Shown here piece after piece: positions 1 through 6,437 of a DNA stretch of 6,437 bases. The position numbers and the translations under genes were made by a program. The notes under the pieces were generated by a model. The model was not told the DNA's origin and ran no database searches. It saw only the letters and a list, made by a program, of their open reading frames with translations. Every line of letters starts with the position of its first letter. Position 1 is the stretch's first letter. This stretch comes from Bacteroidales bacterium (GTDB lineage Bacteria; Bacteroidota; Bacteroidia; Bacteroidales; UBA932), in contig JAAZCF010000242.1 in assembly GCA_012513425.1 (NCBI GenBank), positions 1 to 6,437 of the forward strand. The letters run 5' to 3'.

Positions 1-1930
1 GCGCATCTCCTGCCACGATAAAGCTAGTGTGTCCACTTACTGATGAAGTGGCTTTTCCGCCGTGGCTCTCAATGAGTTTTTTTATTTCATCTCTTGATAT
101 GGAAAAAACTCCTGTGACAACAATTGATTGGCCGGAAAGCTTATCAGAGTCAAGTGAAATTGACTCTTGCTCAAAATGCAACCCATAGGCGCGAAGCTTT
201 TCTACTACTTCCAGGTTTACAGAATCTGAAAAATACGAGATTATAGAATCAGCCATGATGTCTCCAAGCTCATCTACTTGCATAAGCAACTCTTTGTCTG
301 CAGCAATGATGGTATCAATTGAACCAAAGTGAGCTGCAATCATTTTTGCTGAAGCCTGCCCCACATGGCGAACTCCCAATGAAAAAAATACTCGTTCGAA
401 AGGTACGTTTTTGGACTTCTCGATGCTTCGAAGAAAGTTCTCTGCAGAACGATCTTGCCAGCCATCAAGGCTTAGAAGTTGTTCTTTATTAAGACCATAT
501 AAATCGCTGAGATTGCGAATATATCCTTTTTCAAATAGTTGGTCGATAGTGGCATCTCCTGCCAGTATATCCATGGCTTTTCTGGAGATAAAGTGAATGA
601 AGCGGGCTTTGATCTGAGTGGGACAATTGTTGGAATTGGGGCAGTAGTGCTTGGCTTGGTCAGCATCTCTTACCAAAGTGGCTCCGCAGTCGGGGCAATG
701 TTCAGGAAAAACAGGTGGGAAAACCTCTGAAGACCTGCTTTTGAGCTCTACTGCTGTAATTTTAGGGATAATCTCACCGCCTTTTTCTACATAGACATAG
801 TCCCCAATGTGGATGTCCAGCAAGTCCATCTGATCTTTGTTGTGAAGTGAAGCTCTTTTGACAATAGTGCCGGAAAGCAACACAGGGTCCAAATTGGCAA
901 CCGGGGTGATGGCTCCGGTGCGGCCTACTTGATAATCAATGCTCAGGAGACGGGTGAGAGCCTGCTCAGGCTTGAACTTATATGCTGTGGCCCAACGAGG
1001 AGACTTGGCCGTGAAGCCGATCTTGCGCTGCATTTCCAAGCTGTTGAGCTTTATGACAATGCCGTCAGTTGCAAAAGGCAGAGTTTTGCGTTTCTCGTCC
1101 CATATATCCAGATATTCATTTACTTTTTCAATGCTGTTTACAATTTTCGAATATTTAGACACCGGAAGGCCCCAAGAGGCTGCCGCATCAATTGCTTCTG
1201 AGTGGGTTCTGAAAGGAAGGTCTTCGCCAAGAATGTGATAAAGTATGCAGTCCAGCCCTCTAGTGGCGACAATGCTGCTATCTAAAAGCTTCAATGAGCC
1301 TGAAGCTGCATTGCGGGGGTTGGCAAAAGGAGCCTCGTCAATTTCATCCTTTTCATCATTAAGGCGCTCGAAGGCCTCAAAAGGCATGAAGATTTCTCCT
1401 CTGATCTCAAATTCTTTAGGATAATTGCCTTTCAGGCTGCGAGGTATTGCCGGGATGGTGAGAACATTTGCAGTGACATCATCGCCTTTTACTCCATCTC
1501 CTCTGGTAACGGCATATGCCAGGGTGCCATCAATGTAGGTGAGACATATAGCTGTGCCGTCAAACTTGAGTTCGCAACTGTATTCGTTATCTGTATCTAA
1601 GCCGGAGAACTTTTCTATGCGATTGATAAACTCTTGTAGCTCGTCTCTGCTGTAGGTATTGCCCAGAGAAAGCATGGGATATTTGTGCTTTCTTTGCTGG
1701 AACTCTTGTACTTTGCCGATGTCGCTGCCGACAGTAACAGAAGGCGAAGCAACAGAAGCAAATTCGGGAAATGACTTTTCAAAGGCAATAAGCTCCTGCA
1801 TCAAAAGGTCAAATTCAAAATCAGATATAGTAGGAGCATTTTCAACATAATAGGAATAATTATGCCTTTCGATTTCTTTTCTAAGGAAATCGATACGTTG
1901 TTTAGCCGCTGATTTTGATATTTTTAACAT
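1..1930 (-). CDS. ligA: NAD+-dependent DNA ligase LigA (3' end cut by window edge)
   Basis: Seals nicks in duplex DNA during replication (Okazaki fragments) and repair, using NAD+ as adenylate donor and releasing NMN; cytoplasmic. I translated the whole stretch and found 643 open codons without a frameshift. Seen in order: Ia domain (about residues 10-60; Y27, D37, F40 and D41 align with the NMN-binding residues of E. coli LigA); adenylation domain with the nucleotide-acceptor lysine K122 in CELKFDG, R143 in TRGDG, R177/E179 in IRGEIF, D289-K294 in DGIVIK, and K318/K320 in YKFKP; OB fold (about 323-400); four-cysteine zinc finger (C412, C415, C430, C436); helix-hairpin-helix repeats (about 445-580, including GVRHVGQASA); and the start of a BRCT domain from about 593. 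LigA is usually about 660-680 residues, so only the end of BRCT is missing. The start at 1928-1930 gives the expected N-terminus. No Shine-Dalgarno is visible, as is usual in Bacteroidota. Its codon use strongly avoids GGT. Confidence 0.98.
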   Translation of the reverse strand, partial: MLKISKSAAKQRIDFLRKEIERHNYSYYVENAPTISDFEFDLLMQELIAFEKSFPEFASVASPSVTVGSDIGKVQEFQQRKHKYPMLSLGNTYSRDELQEFINRIEKFSGLDTDNEYSCELKFDGTAICLTYIDGTLAYAVTRGDGVKGDDVTANVLTIPAIPRSLKGNYPKEFEIRGEIFMPFEAFERLNDEKDEIDEAPFANPRNAASGSLKLLDSSIVATRGLDCILYHILGEDLPFRTHSEAIDAAASWGLPVSKYSKIVNSIEKVNEYLDIWDEKRKTLPFATDGIVIKLNSLEMQRKIGFTAKSPRWATAYKFKPEQALTRLLSIDYQVGRTGAITPVANLDPVLLSGTIVKRASLHNKDQMDLLDIHIGDYVYVEKGGEIIPKITAVELKSRSSEVFPPVFPEHCPDCGATLVRDADQAKHYCPNSNNCPTQIKARFIHFISRKAMDILAGDATIDQLFEKGYIRNLSDLYGLNKEQLLSLDGWQDRSAENFLRSIEKSKNVPFERVFFSLGVRHVGQASAKMIAAHFGSIDTIIAADKELLMQVDELGDIMADSIISYFSDSVNLEVVEKLRAYGLHFEQESISLDSDKLSGQSIVVTGVFSISRDEIKKLIESHGGKATSSVSGHTSFIVAGDA

Positions 1931-1941
1931 AGGAGAAATAT

Positions 1942-1975
1942 TTTGCAAAGATAGTCTTATTTTTTAGTATTTTTG
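1942..1975 (+). promoter_or_regulatory. Bacteroidetes-type promoter for the phosphofructokinase gene
   Basis: A -33 box TTTG at 1942-1945 and a -7 box TATTTTTG (TAnnTTTG) at 1968-1975 are separated by 22 bases, within the spacing usual for the Bacteroidetes primary sigma factor. Transcription would start near 1980-1984, leaving an AT-rich leader of about 45 bases before the ATG at 2028. That leader has no Shine-Dalgarno, and AT-rich leaders of this kind are typical of well-translated Bacteroidota genes. The promoter fits a monocistronic gene, because the gene upstream runs the other way and the gene downstream converges. Confidence 0.65.
1946..1953 (-). promoter_or_regulatory. Probable -7 box of the ligA promoter
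   Basis: Read on the minus strand this is TATCTTTG, an exact match to the Bacteroidetes sigma-ABfr -7 consensus TAnnTTTG. It ends 15 bases before the ligA start codon, so the untranslated leader would be only about 10 bases. I see no TTTG-type -33 box at the expected distance upstream (about 1973-1979), so the match rests on one box. It overlaps the upstream box of the divergent promoter for the phosphofructokinase gene. Confidence 0.45.
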
Positions 1976-2027
1976 CGACCTCAAAAACGCTTTTTCAAAT
2001 AACAATTATTTATAAATTTTTACAAGT

Positions 2028-3260
2028 ATGAAAGACGCTATCCTTATTTTGACTGGTGGTGGACCAGCTCCCGGAATGAACACAGTAGTTGGCACAATAA
2101 CTCAAGCTTTTGTTGCTCGTGGTTACAGAGTAATCGGCCTCCACGGTGGTTACGAAGGCCTTTTCCGTAAAGATTTTGAAATTGAAAATCTTGATTTCAA
2201 AAAAGCTGACAATATCTTCAATCGCGGTGGTTCTTACCTCAGAATGAGTCGATTCAAACCAACTCAAGAAGACTTTGACAACAACTTTAATTTGAATTTG
2301 TTCCAAGACAATAATATAAGACTGCTCGTAACAATTGGTGGTGATGACACAGCTTCAACAGCTAATAGAATTGCAAAATACTTGGTTTCCAAGAATTATT
2401 CTATAAGTAACATCCATGTTCCAAAGACAATTGACAATGACCTTCCTCTTCCTGCAAACACTCCTACTTTTGGTTTCAATTCTGCAAAAGCAGAAGGTAC
2501 ACACGTGGCTACAACAGTCTATGAAGACGCACGTACTTCAGGTAACTGGTTTATTGTAAGTGTTATGGGTCGTAGTGCAGGTCACCTTGCACTTCATGTT
2601 GGCGCAAGCTGCCATTATCCAATGATTATTATCCCTGAGATGTTCAACAAAACTCAGATTACTGTTGAAAAGATTGTCAAACTGGCTCTTTCTTCAATCA
2701 TCAAACGTAAAGTTATGGGTATCCGCTTTGGTGGTATCGTAGTTTCTGAGGGCGTTTTCCATGAGCTTGACAGCGAAGAACTTAAGGCTACAGGCGTTAA
2801 GTTTACTTATGATGAGCATGGTCACCCAGAGCTAGGTAAAATTTCTAAAGCACAGCTTTTCAATGATATCATTGAAATCAAGCTCAATGAGCTTGGCTTG
2901 AAAGTAAAAACTCGTCCTATCGAGATTGGTTATGATGTACGTTGCCAGACACCTATAGCTTATGACTTGATGTACTGCTCACAACTAGGTTGTGGTGTAT
3001 ATGATCTTTTTGAGAATGGCGAGACAGGTTGTATGGTTTATGTCGACACTACAGGTAAGGCAAGCCCACTATATTTGAAAGATCTTCAAGATCCTCAGAG
3101 TGGTAAAATTCCTCCTCGTAAAGTTAATATCGATGGTGATATGGCAAAAGCAATTTACAAACACATTGCTCAATATATCACAGAAGAAGACTACGAAGCA
3201 GCAAAAGAATTTGTGCCAAATCCACAAGACTACGACTTCGAAAAGATTCTTAATTGGTAA
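2028..3260 (+). CDS. pfp: 6-phosphofructokinase, probably pyrophosphate-dependent (PfkA/Pfp family)
   Basis: Phosphorylates fructose 6-phosphate to fructose 1,6-bisphosphate in glycolysis; cytoplasmic. A complete 410-residue protein of the PfkA fold. The phosphoryl-donor loop is GGGPAPGMN (10-18). GGDDT lies at 104-108 and PKTIDND at 132-138, with D136 as the probable catalytic base (E. coli D127). MGRSAGH (180-186) and PEM (203-205) form the sugar-phosphate site, and GYDVR (301-305) supplies a further conserved Arg. In ATP-dependent E. coli PfkA, the positions of D107 and K133 are both Gly (G104 and G124). Asp plus Lys there is the established signature of PPi-using enzymes, which work reversibly and replace ATP. 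The length fits the roughly 400-residue PPi-type clade better than the 320-residue ATP-dependent PfkA. Glycine codons are mostly GGT (26 of 36), unlike ligA, which suggests strong expression. Donor preference is inferred from two residues; membership of the family is certain. Confidence 0.93.
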   Translation: MKDAILILTGGGPAPGMNTVVGTITQAFVARGYRVIGLHGGYEGLFRKDFEIENLDFKKADNIFNRGGSYLRMSRFKPTQEDFDNNFNLNLFQDNNIRLLVTIGGDDTASTANRIAKYLVSKNYSISNIHVPKTIDNDLPLPANTPTFGFNSAKAEGTHVATTVYEDARTSGNWFIVSVMGRSAGHLALHVGASCHYPMIIIPEMFNKTQITVEKIVKLALSSIIKRKVMGIRFGGIVVSEGVFHELDSEELKATGVKFTYDEHGHPELGKISKAQLFNDIIEIKLNELGLKVKTRPIEIGYDVRCQTPIAYDLMYCSQLGCGVYDLFENGETGCMVYVDTTGKASPLYLKDLQDPQSGKIPPRKVNIDGDMAKAIYKHIAQYITEEDYEAAKEFVPNPQDYDFEKILNW

Positions 3261-3261
3261 T

Positions 3262-4743
3262 TTATGCAATCAAGATTGTGTAGTCGTATGGCTCCACAAT
3301 AATATATTCTTCGAAAGAGGCTATTCTGGAAGAAGAAAAATAGCGATAAGCATCCTCAGGGATGCTTATTTTTATTACCCCTCTGGTAGATGAAAAATTT
3401 GCCACAACCAGAGCCAGCTGCCCCTTATAGCCGCGCATAAAAGCAAATAGGGCAGAAGGGTCAAATATGGCGCTCAAAGGATTAGCATACATCAAGTCAT
3501 AGCATTCGCCTTTGGCAAAGAGATCACTTGTCGCAAGGCAAGTCAAGTGATGGTATCTATCAAAAAGATAAGCTTGCAATTGAGTATAGTTGCGGTAGTA
3601 TGACAAAGAGCAATAATCGAAAATCGAACTTCTTCCGTCCAAGCCGCTGTAACCTTCCTGTTGCATACCTTTTTCTCCATATTCCTGTCCGCTGTAAATC
3701 ATAAATGGTGCTTTATTGAAAAGCATGGACACAGCCAAGGGAGCAAAAGAGTGCATGGCATCGCCAAGAAAAAAATCTGATGCCAAGCGTTGCTCATCAT
3801 GATTTTCCAAGAAATTGAGCATTTTCGGCTGGATGTCGCCTAAAAATTGCCATTCAGCCGTGAGCCAAGCTGCAGGTTGGTGGCCTGCGCAAACAGAGCG
3901 CAGCGCATCATAAAAGCCACTTTTGTCATACATATAATCAAAGCCCGCTTCAAAATATTGGCGGTAGTGGAATTTGTCATACACTTCTGCAATAAATAAG
4001 CAATCAGGATAGAGCAGTTTGACTTGCTGTATGGCCCATTCAAAAAACTCAGACCTCACCATTTCTACCATGTCGCAACGAAAGCCATCTACTCCTTGTT
4101 CGGCCCAGAAAAGCAAAATATTCAACATTTTGTTCCAAGTACTGCGATTGTCGTAGTTCAACTTAATGGTGTCGTACCAATCGTAGATAGAAGGTTGGGT
4201 GGAAAAGCAGTTGTTGCCTGTGGCGAAGGCAGGATTTTCAACATATGAGTCTGCTCCGAGAATATGCACAGGTAAAACCAGTTGCCCGTCCAAAGGATAA
4301 AAATTAGAGTCAGTAAAATTATCTGTGGATGAATAATAGCTCCTGGCTACATGGTTGGGCACAAAATCAATGATGAACTTCAGTCCTGCCTTGTGGGTTC
4401 TTTCCAATAAAGATTTAAACTCAGCCATACGCTCAGTAGGCTTGAGAGCTAACTCTGGAGCAATGTCGTAATAATCTCTGATGGCATAAGGGCTGCCAGC
4501 TTTTCCTTTGACAATATTCGGGTTGTCTGCATTAAAGCCGTCGAAAGAGCTGGTAGTGGAGTGTGCTATAAGTCCGGTGTACCAAATAGCTCCTATGTTG
4601 AGATTTATTACCAGATTGTCAAGATAGTCTTGAGTGATGTCGCTCATTTTTCCACAACCATTTTCTTGGAGAGATCCTCCAGGTTGCCAATTTCTCTGCC
4701 CCATATTGCGGACAAATAGTTGATAGATAATGAATTTCTGCAT
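3262..4743 (-). CDS. Cytoplasmic GH13 alpha-amylase-family glycoside hydrolase
   Basis: Predicted to hydrolyse or rearrange alpha-glucosidic bonds in starch-derived oligosaccharides or internal glycogen by the retaining GH13 mechanism. A complete 493-residue protein with a (beta/alpha)8 barrel. The four GH13 motifs are intact: region I DFVPNH (126-131), region II GFRCD with R222 and nucleophile D224, region III FIAEVYD with acid/base E253, and region IV ENHDEQ with H315 and D316. SPYAIRDYYDI (84-94) is the usual early barrel motif. The last 90 or so residues resemble the small beta domain C. The N-terminus starts directly in strand beta-1 (FIIYQLFVR) with no signal peptide or lipobox, so it is not a Sus-type surface amylase. 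It begins 3 bases after the stop of the Omp85 gene, with no room for its own promoter there, so it probably shares that transcript. Its stop lies one base from the stop of the convergent phosphofructokinase gene. Exact specificity (alpha-amylase, maltodextrin hydrolase or transferase) cannot be read from the motifs. Confidence 0.92.
   Translation of the reverse strand: MQKFIIYQLFVRNMGQRNWQPGGSLQENGCGKMSDITQDYLDNLVINLNIGAIWYTGLIAHSTTSSFDGFNADNPNIVKGKAGSPYAIRDYYDIAPELALKPTERMAEFKSLLERTHKAGLKFIIDFVPNHVARSYYSSTDNFTDSNFYPLDGQLVLPVHILGADSYVENPAFATGNNCFSTQPSIYDWYDTIKLNYDNRSTWNKMLNILLFWAEQGVDGFRCDMVEMVRSEFFEWAIQQVKLLYPDCLFIAEVYDKFHYRQYFEAGFDYMYDKSGFYDALRSVCAGHQPAAWLTAEWQFLGDIQPKMLNFLENHDEQRLASDFFLGDAMHSFAPLAVSMLFNKAPFMIYSGQEYGEKGMQQEGYSGLDGRSSIFDYCSLSYYRNYTQLQAYLFDRYHHLTCLATSDLFAKGECYDLMYANPLSAIFDPSALFAFMRGYKGQLALVVANFSSTRGVIKISIPEDAYRYFSSSRIASFEEYIIVEPYDYTILIA
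3346..3376 (+). terminator. Rho-independent terminator for the phosphofructokinase mRNA, inside the amylase gene
   Basis: A perfect 10-bp inverted repeat, ATAAGCATCC at 3346-3355 and GGATGCTTAT at 3360-3369, encloses the tetraloop TCAG. On the plus strand it is followed at once by TTTTATT. It lies about 86 bases beyond the stop codon of the plus-strand gene. On the minus strand the same DNA encodes residues of the amylase C-terminal domain (ISIPEDAY). There the hairpin is followed by CGC before any T-run, so it should terminate mainly plus-strand transcripts. Confidence 0.75.
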
Positions 4744-4746
4744 AGA

Positions 4747-6437
4747 TTAGAAAGGATAACCAACACCGAAATGAATAGTGTAGCCATTAGGGGCAAACCA
4801 CTCATTAGGCTTGCGCCATGCCATTTGAGCCGGGTCGTAACCTTTAATACCCAAATCAACCCTTATCAACAACATTGTTACATCCAATCTTAGGCCGAGT
4901 CCCCAACTGAAAGCCAGGGATTTAGAAAGATTTTTGAAAGAAAAGGTATCATCAAAACCTTCGGAAAGATTCCAAACATTGCCGGCATCAGCAAATAAGG
5001 CACTGTTGAGCACGCTGAATATTGGAAAACGAAGCTCAAGGTTGGCTTCCAGATGCATATCGCCTGTCTGGTTGGCGATTTTAAAAGAAGGGTCGAGCTG
5101 TGAGTTGCCTGGACCAACTGTGCGGGAATGCCAGCCTCTAAGACTGTTGGCACCGCCGGCATAGAAGCGTTGCTCTAATGGCAGAGCTTCAGAATTGCCA
5201 TAGGAATAGCCAACTCCCCCCAGCAGCCTGGCTGCTAAAGACATTTTTTTTTCTCTGCCAAAGAAACTAGTCTGAACTAAAGACAATTCACCTCTAGCAT
5301 ATTGTGCATAAGGCACTTTGAAGATAAGGCGCTTCCCTGAGCTGTTTTTCGACAGACCTCCATCCAGCATACTCAGTATATTTCCGGAAATGTCGCCTTG
5401 AAAGCGTGCATAAAAATAGCTGCGTTTGGGATTAGTCTCCGGGGCAGTGGTATAGAGCATGTTGACTCCTCCGCCAATATCCAAGTGGCTTTGGTAAGTA
5501 TATTGTAGATAGCTGCTGCTGAGGCTGCTAAAGAAAGCCTCATCCATATCAAACACATTTACGGCATTAATTCGGAAAGGATACCACTGAAACCTTAAAT
5601 TTTGGCTGTGATTCCAGCTATAGCCGTATGAGGTAGACAAAATGCTCCTTTCATATTCAGGCCTTTTTTGAGAATTAAAAGACAAAGATAGATTAGTTTT
5701 TGGCAATACCGGTCCGGAAAAATAACGAGAAGGAAGCAAAAGAAACCTTGGTAGTGAAAGGGTTGATGATAGAGAAAACTCAGTAGTGTGCTTAGGGTCT
5801 TTTATCATAAATTGATAATTGCCTCCAATGCCGAGAGTCAGATATTCTCCACCTCCGAACAAATTTTTGTTGGTATAAGACACAGTAGGGTTTACTCCGA
5901 AAAGTCCTGTAGAGTTTACTGAACCTTCCAAATTGAAACCAATGCTTTGAAGCTTGGAAGGAGATAACAATATTTTACAATCTACATAAGATGAATCTCT
6001 GGGAGTCATCTCTATGTTTACTGAACTGAATAGTCTGTTGCTAGTAAAACGTTGGTAACTGTTGTTAATGGCAGACTCGTTGTATAGAGAGTTGGACTCA
6101 ATTTGATTTAGATACTTTAAAAAAGATTCTTTAACCCTCAGATTGCCTTGTGGCTCAATAGCGACAGAGCCAATAGTGTAGGCAGTGTGCTGACGGGCAG
6201 CGGAAGGAGCTTCATTACGGGTATAGTTTTCCAAAACGACAGACAAAAGAGCACCATCTTGAGCCGATGTTGTGTCGGCATAGTAGAAGAAATAGTTTTT
6301 TGTAAACCCGTAATATCCATTATTTCTAAGAATAGAGGCAGCTCTTTCAGACTCTAATTCAAGATTGCTCTCAGACAATCTGTCTCCAACTTTCAGATAG
6401 CTTCCTTCCAATTCATTGGTATATATTTTATAAATGA
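4747..6437 (-). CDS. tamL: Omp85/BamA-superfamily outer membrane protein, TamL-like (N-terminus beyond window)
   Basis: Outer membrane beta-barrel with periplasmic POTRA domains. TamL is the Bacteroidetes lipoprotein counterpart of TamA, thought to work with TamB in envelope assembly. 562 residues are visible; the frame is open to the right edge, so the in-frame TTG at 6411 is not a credible start. Numbered from that edge, residues 1-60 or so are the end of a POTRA domain (LRNNGYYGF), and 86-158 are the last POTRA domain (YTIGSVAIEP to VDCKILLSP). A 16-stranded barrel follows. Hallmarks are the L6-loop motif RFYAGGANSLRGW, whose RGW is encoded at 5139-5131 and matches the Omp85 (V/I)RG(F/Y) motif; LFADAGNVWNL just after it; and a final strand ending in aromatic Phe (HFGVGYPF), the barrel-assembly signal. 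TamL proteins usually exceed 700 residues, so about 150-250 residues including any lipobox are missing. BamA itself is the main alternative. The LRNNGYYGF stretch and the loop sequence favour TamL. Confidence 0.85.
   Translation of the reverse strand, partial: IYKIYTNELEGSYLKVGDRLSESNLELESERAASILRNNGYYGFTKNYFFYYADTTSAQDGALLSVVLENYTRNEAPSAARQHTAYTIGSVAIEPQGNLRVKESFLKYLNQIESNSLYNESAINNSYQRFTSNRLFSSVNIEMTPRDSSYVDCKILLSPSKLQSIGFNLEGSVNSTGLFGVNPTVSYTNKNLFGGGEYLTLGIGGNYQFMIKDPKHTTEFSLSSTLSLPRFLLLPSRYFSGPVLPKTNLSLSFNSQKRPEYERSILSTSYGYSWNHSQNLRFQWYPFRINAVNVFDMDEAFFSSLSSSYLQYTYQSHLDIGGGVNMLYTTAPETNPKRSYFYARFQGDISGNILSMLDGGLSKNSSGKRLIFKVPYAQYARGELSLVQTSFFGREKKMSLAARLLGGVGYSYGNSEALPLEQRFYAGGANSLRGWHSRTVGPGNSQLDPSFKIANQTGDMHLEANLELRFPIFSVLNSALFADAGNVWNLSEGFDDTFSFKNLSKSLAFSWGLGLRLDVTMLLIRVDLGIKGYDPAQMAWRKPNEWFAPNGYTIHFGVGYPF

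Noticed and set aside
929..1238. Plus-strand reading frames of 90 and 99 codons
   Set aside because: They lie antisense to the adenylation domain of ligA, have no recognisable motifs, and overlap each other.
1..1930. Possible broken ligA
   Set aside because: Codon-by-codon translation across the whole stretch shows one uninterrupted frame with all catalytic motifs. Only the window edge truncates it.
1997..2011. Small inverted repeat AAATAA-CAA-TTATTT in the phosphofructokinase leader
   Set aside because: Six A/T pairs with a 3-base loop are expected by chance in DNA this AT-rich and would be too weak to regulate.
2010..2306. Minus-strand frame of 98 codons antisense to the start of the phosphofructokinase
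   Set aside because: It covers a clearly coding region on the other strand, its protein is low in recognisable features, and no promoter boxes stand before it.
3100..3393. 97-codon plus-strand frame spanning the gene junction
   Set aside because: It is a shifted frame over the end of the phosphofructokinase and runs into antisense amylase sequence and the terminator hairpin. The product is lysine-rich and unlike any family I know.
4747..6411. A 554-residue reading frame beginning at TTG 6411 as a complete outer membrane protein
   Set aside because: The frame stays open for eight more codons to the right edge. Those residues continue a POTRA-like sequence, and the 'start' would fall inside that domain. 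The gene is better described as N-terminally cut off by the window.

Overview
The window holds four protein genes packed almost without gaps. All four look like ordinary chromosomal genes of a Bacteroidota bacterium, probably order Bacteroidales. The evidence is the Bacteroidetes-type promoter boxes (TTTG and TAnnTTTG), the lack of Shine-Dalgarno sequences before the visible starts, the Bacteroidetes style of the ligase and GH13 proteins, and a TamL-like Omp85 protein. I see no tRNA, rRNA, CRISPR array, insertion sequence, phage gene or other mobile element.

Layout. From the left edge to 1930, minus strand, is ligA (NAD+-dependent DNA ligase). Its start is present, and its last few dozen codons, in the BRCT domain, lie beyond the left edge. 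A 97-base intergenic region (1931-2027) carries back-to-back promoters for ligA and the next gene. From 2028 to 3260, plus strand, is a 410-residue phosphofructokinase whose active site has the pyrophosphate-type signature (GGDD and PKTIDND). From 4743 down to 3262, minus strand, is a cytoplasmic GH13 alpha-amylase-family enzyme of 493 residues with all four catalytic motifs. From the right edge down to 4747, minus strand, is the C-terminal 562 residues of an Omp85/BamA-superfamily outer membrane protein, most like TamL. Its N-terminus lies beyond the right edge.

How the genes relate. The Omp85 gene and the amylase are separated by 3 bases on the same strand, so they are probably co-transcribed. 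The amylase and the phosphofructokinase converge with a single base between their stop codons. The only good intrinsic terminator for the phosphofructokinase mRNA is a perfect 10-bp hairpin with a T-tract inside the 3' end of the amylase coding sequence. The amylase (release of sugar from internal alpha-glucans) and the phosphofructokinase (glycolysis) are both in central carbohydrate metabolism. LigA and TamL are housekeeping functions for DNA and envelope.

I did not find a new system here. The points worth a second look are modest: the terminator nested in a convergent gene, the overlapping divergent promoters, the PPi-type active site, a sharp contrast in glycine codon use between the phosphofructokinase and ligA, the tamL-amylase pairing, a Tyr-to-Phe change at the NMN site of LigA, and a 9-A tract in the Omp85 gene.
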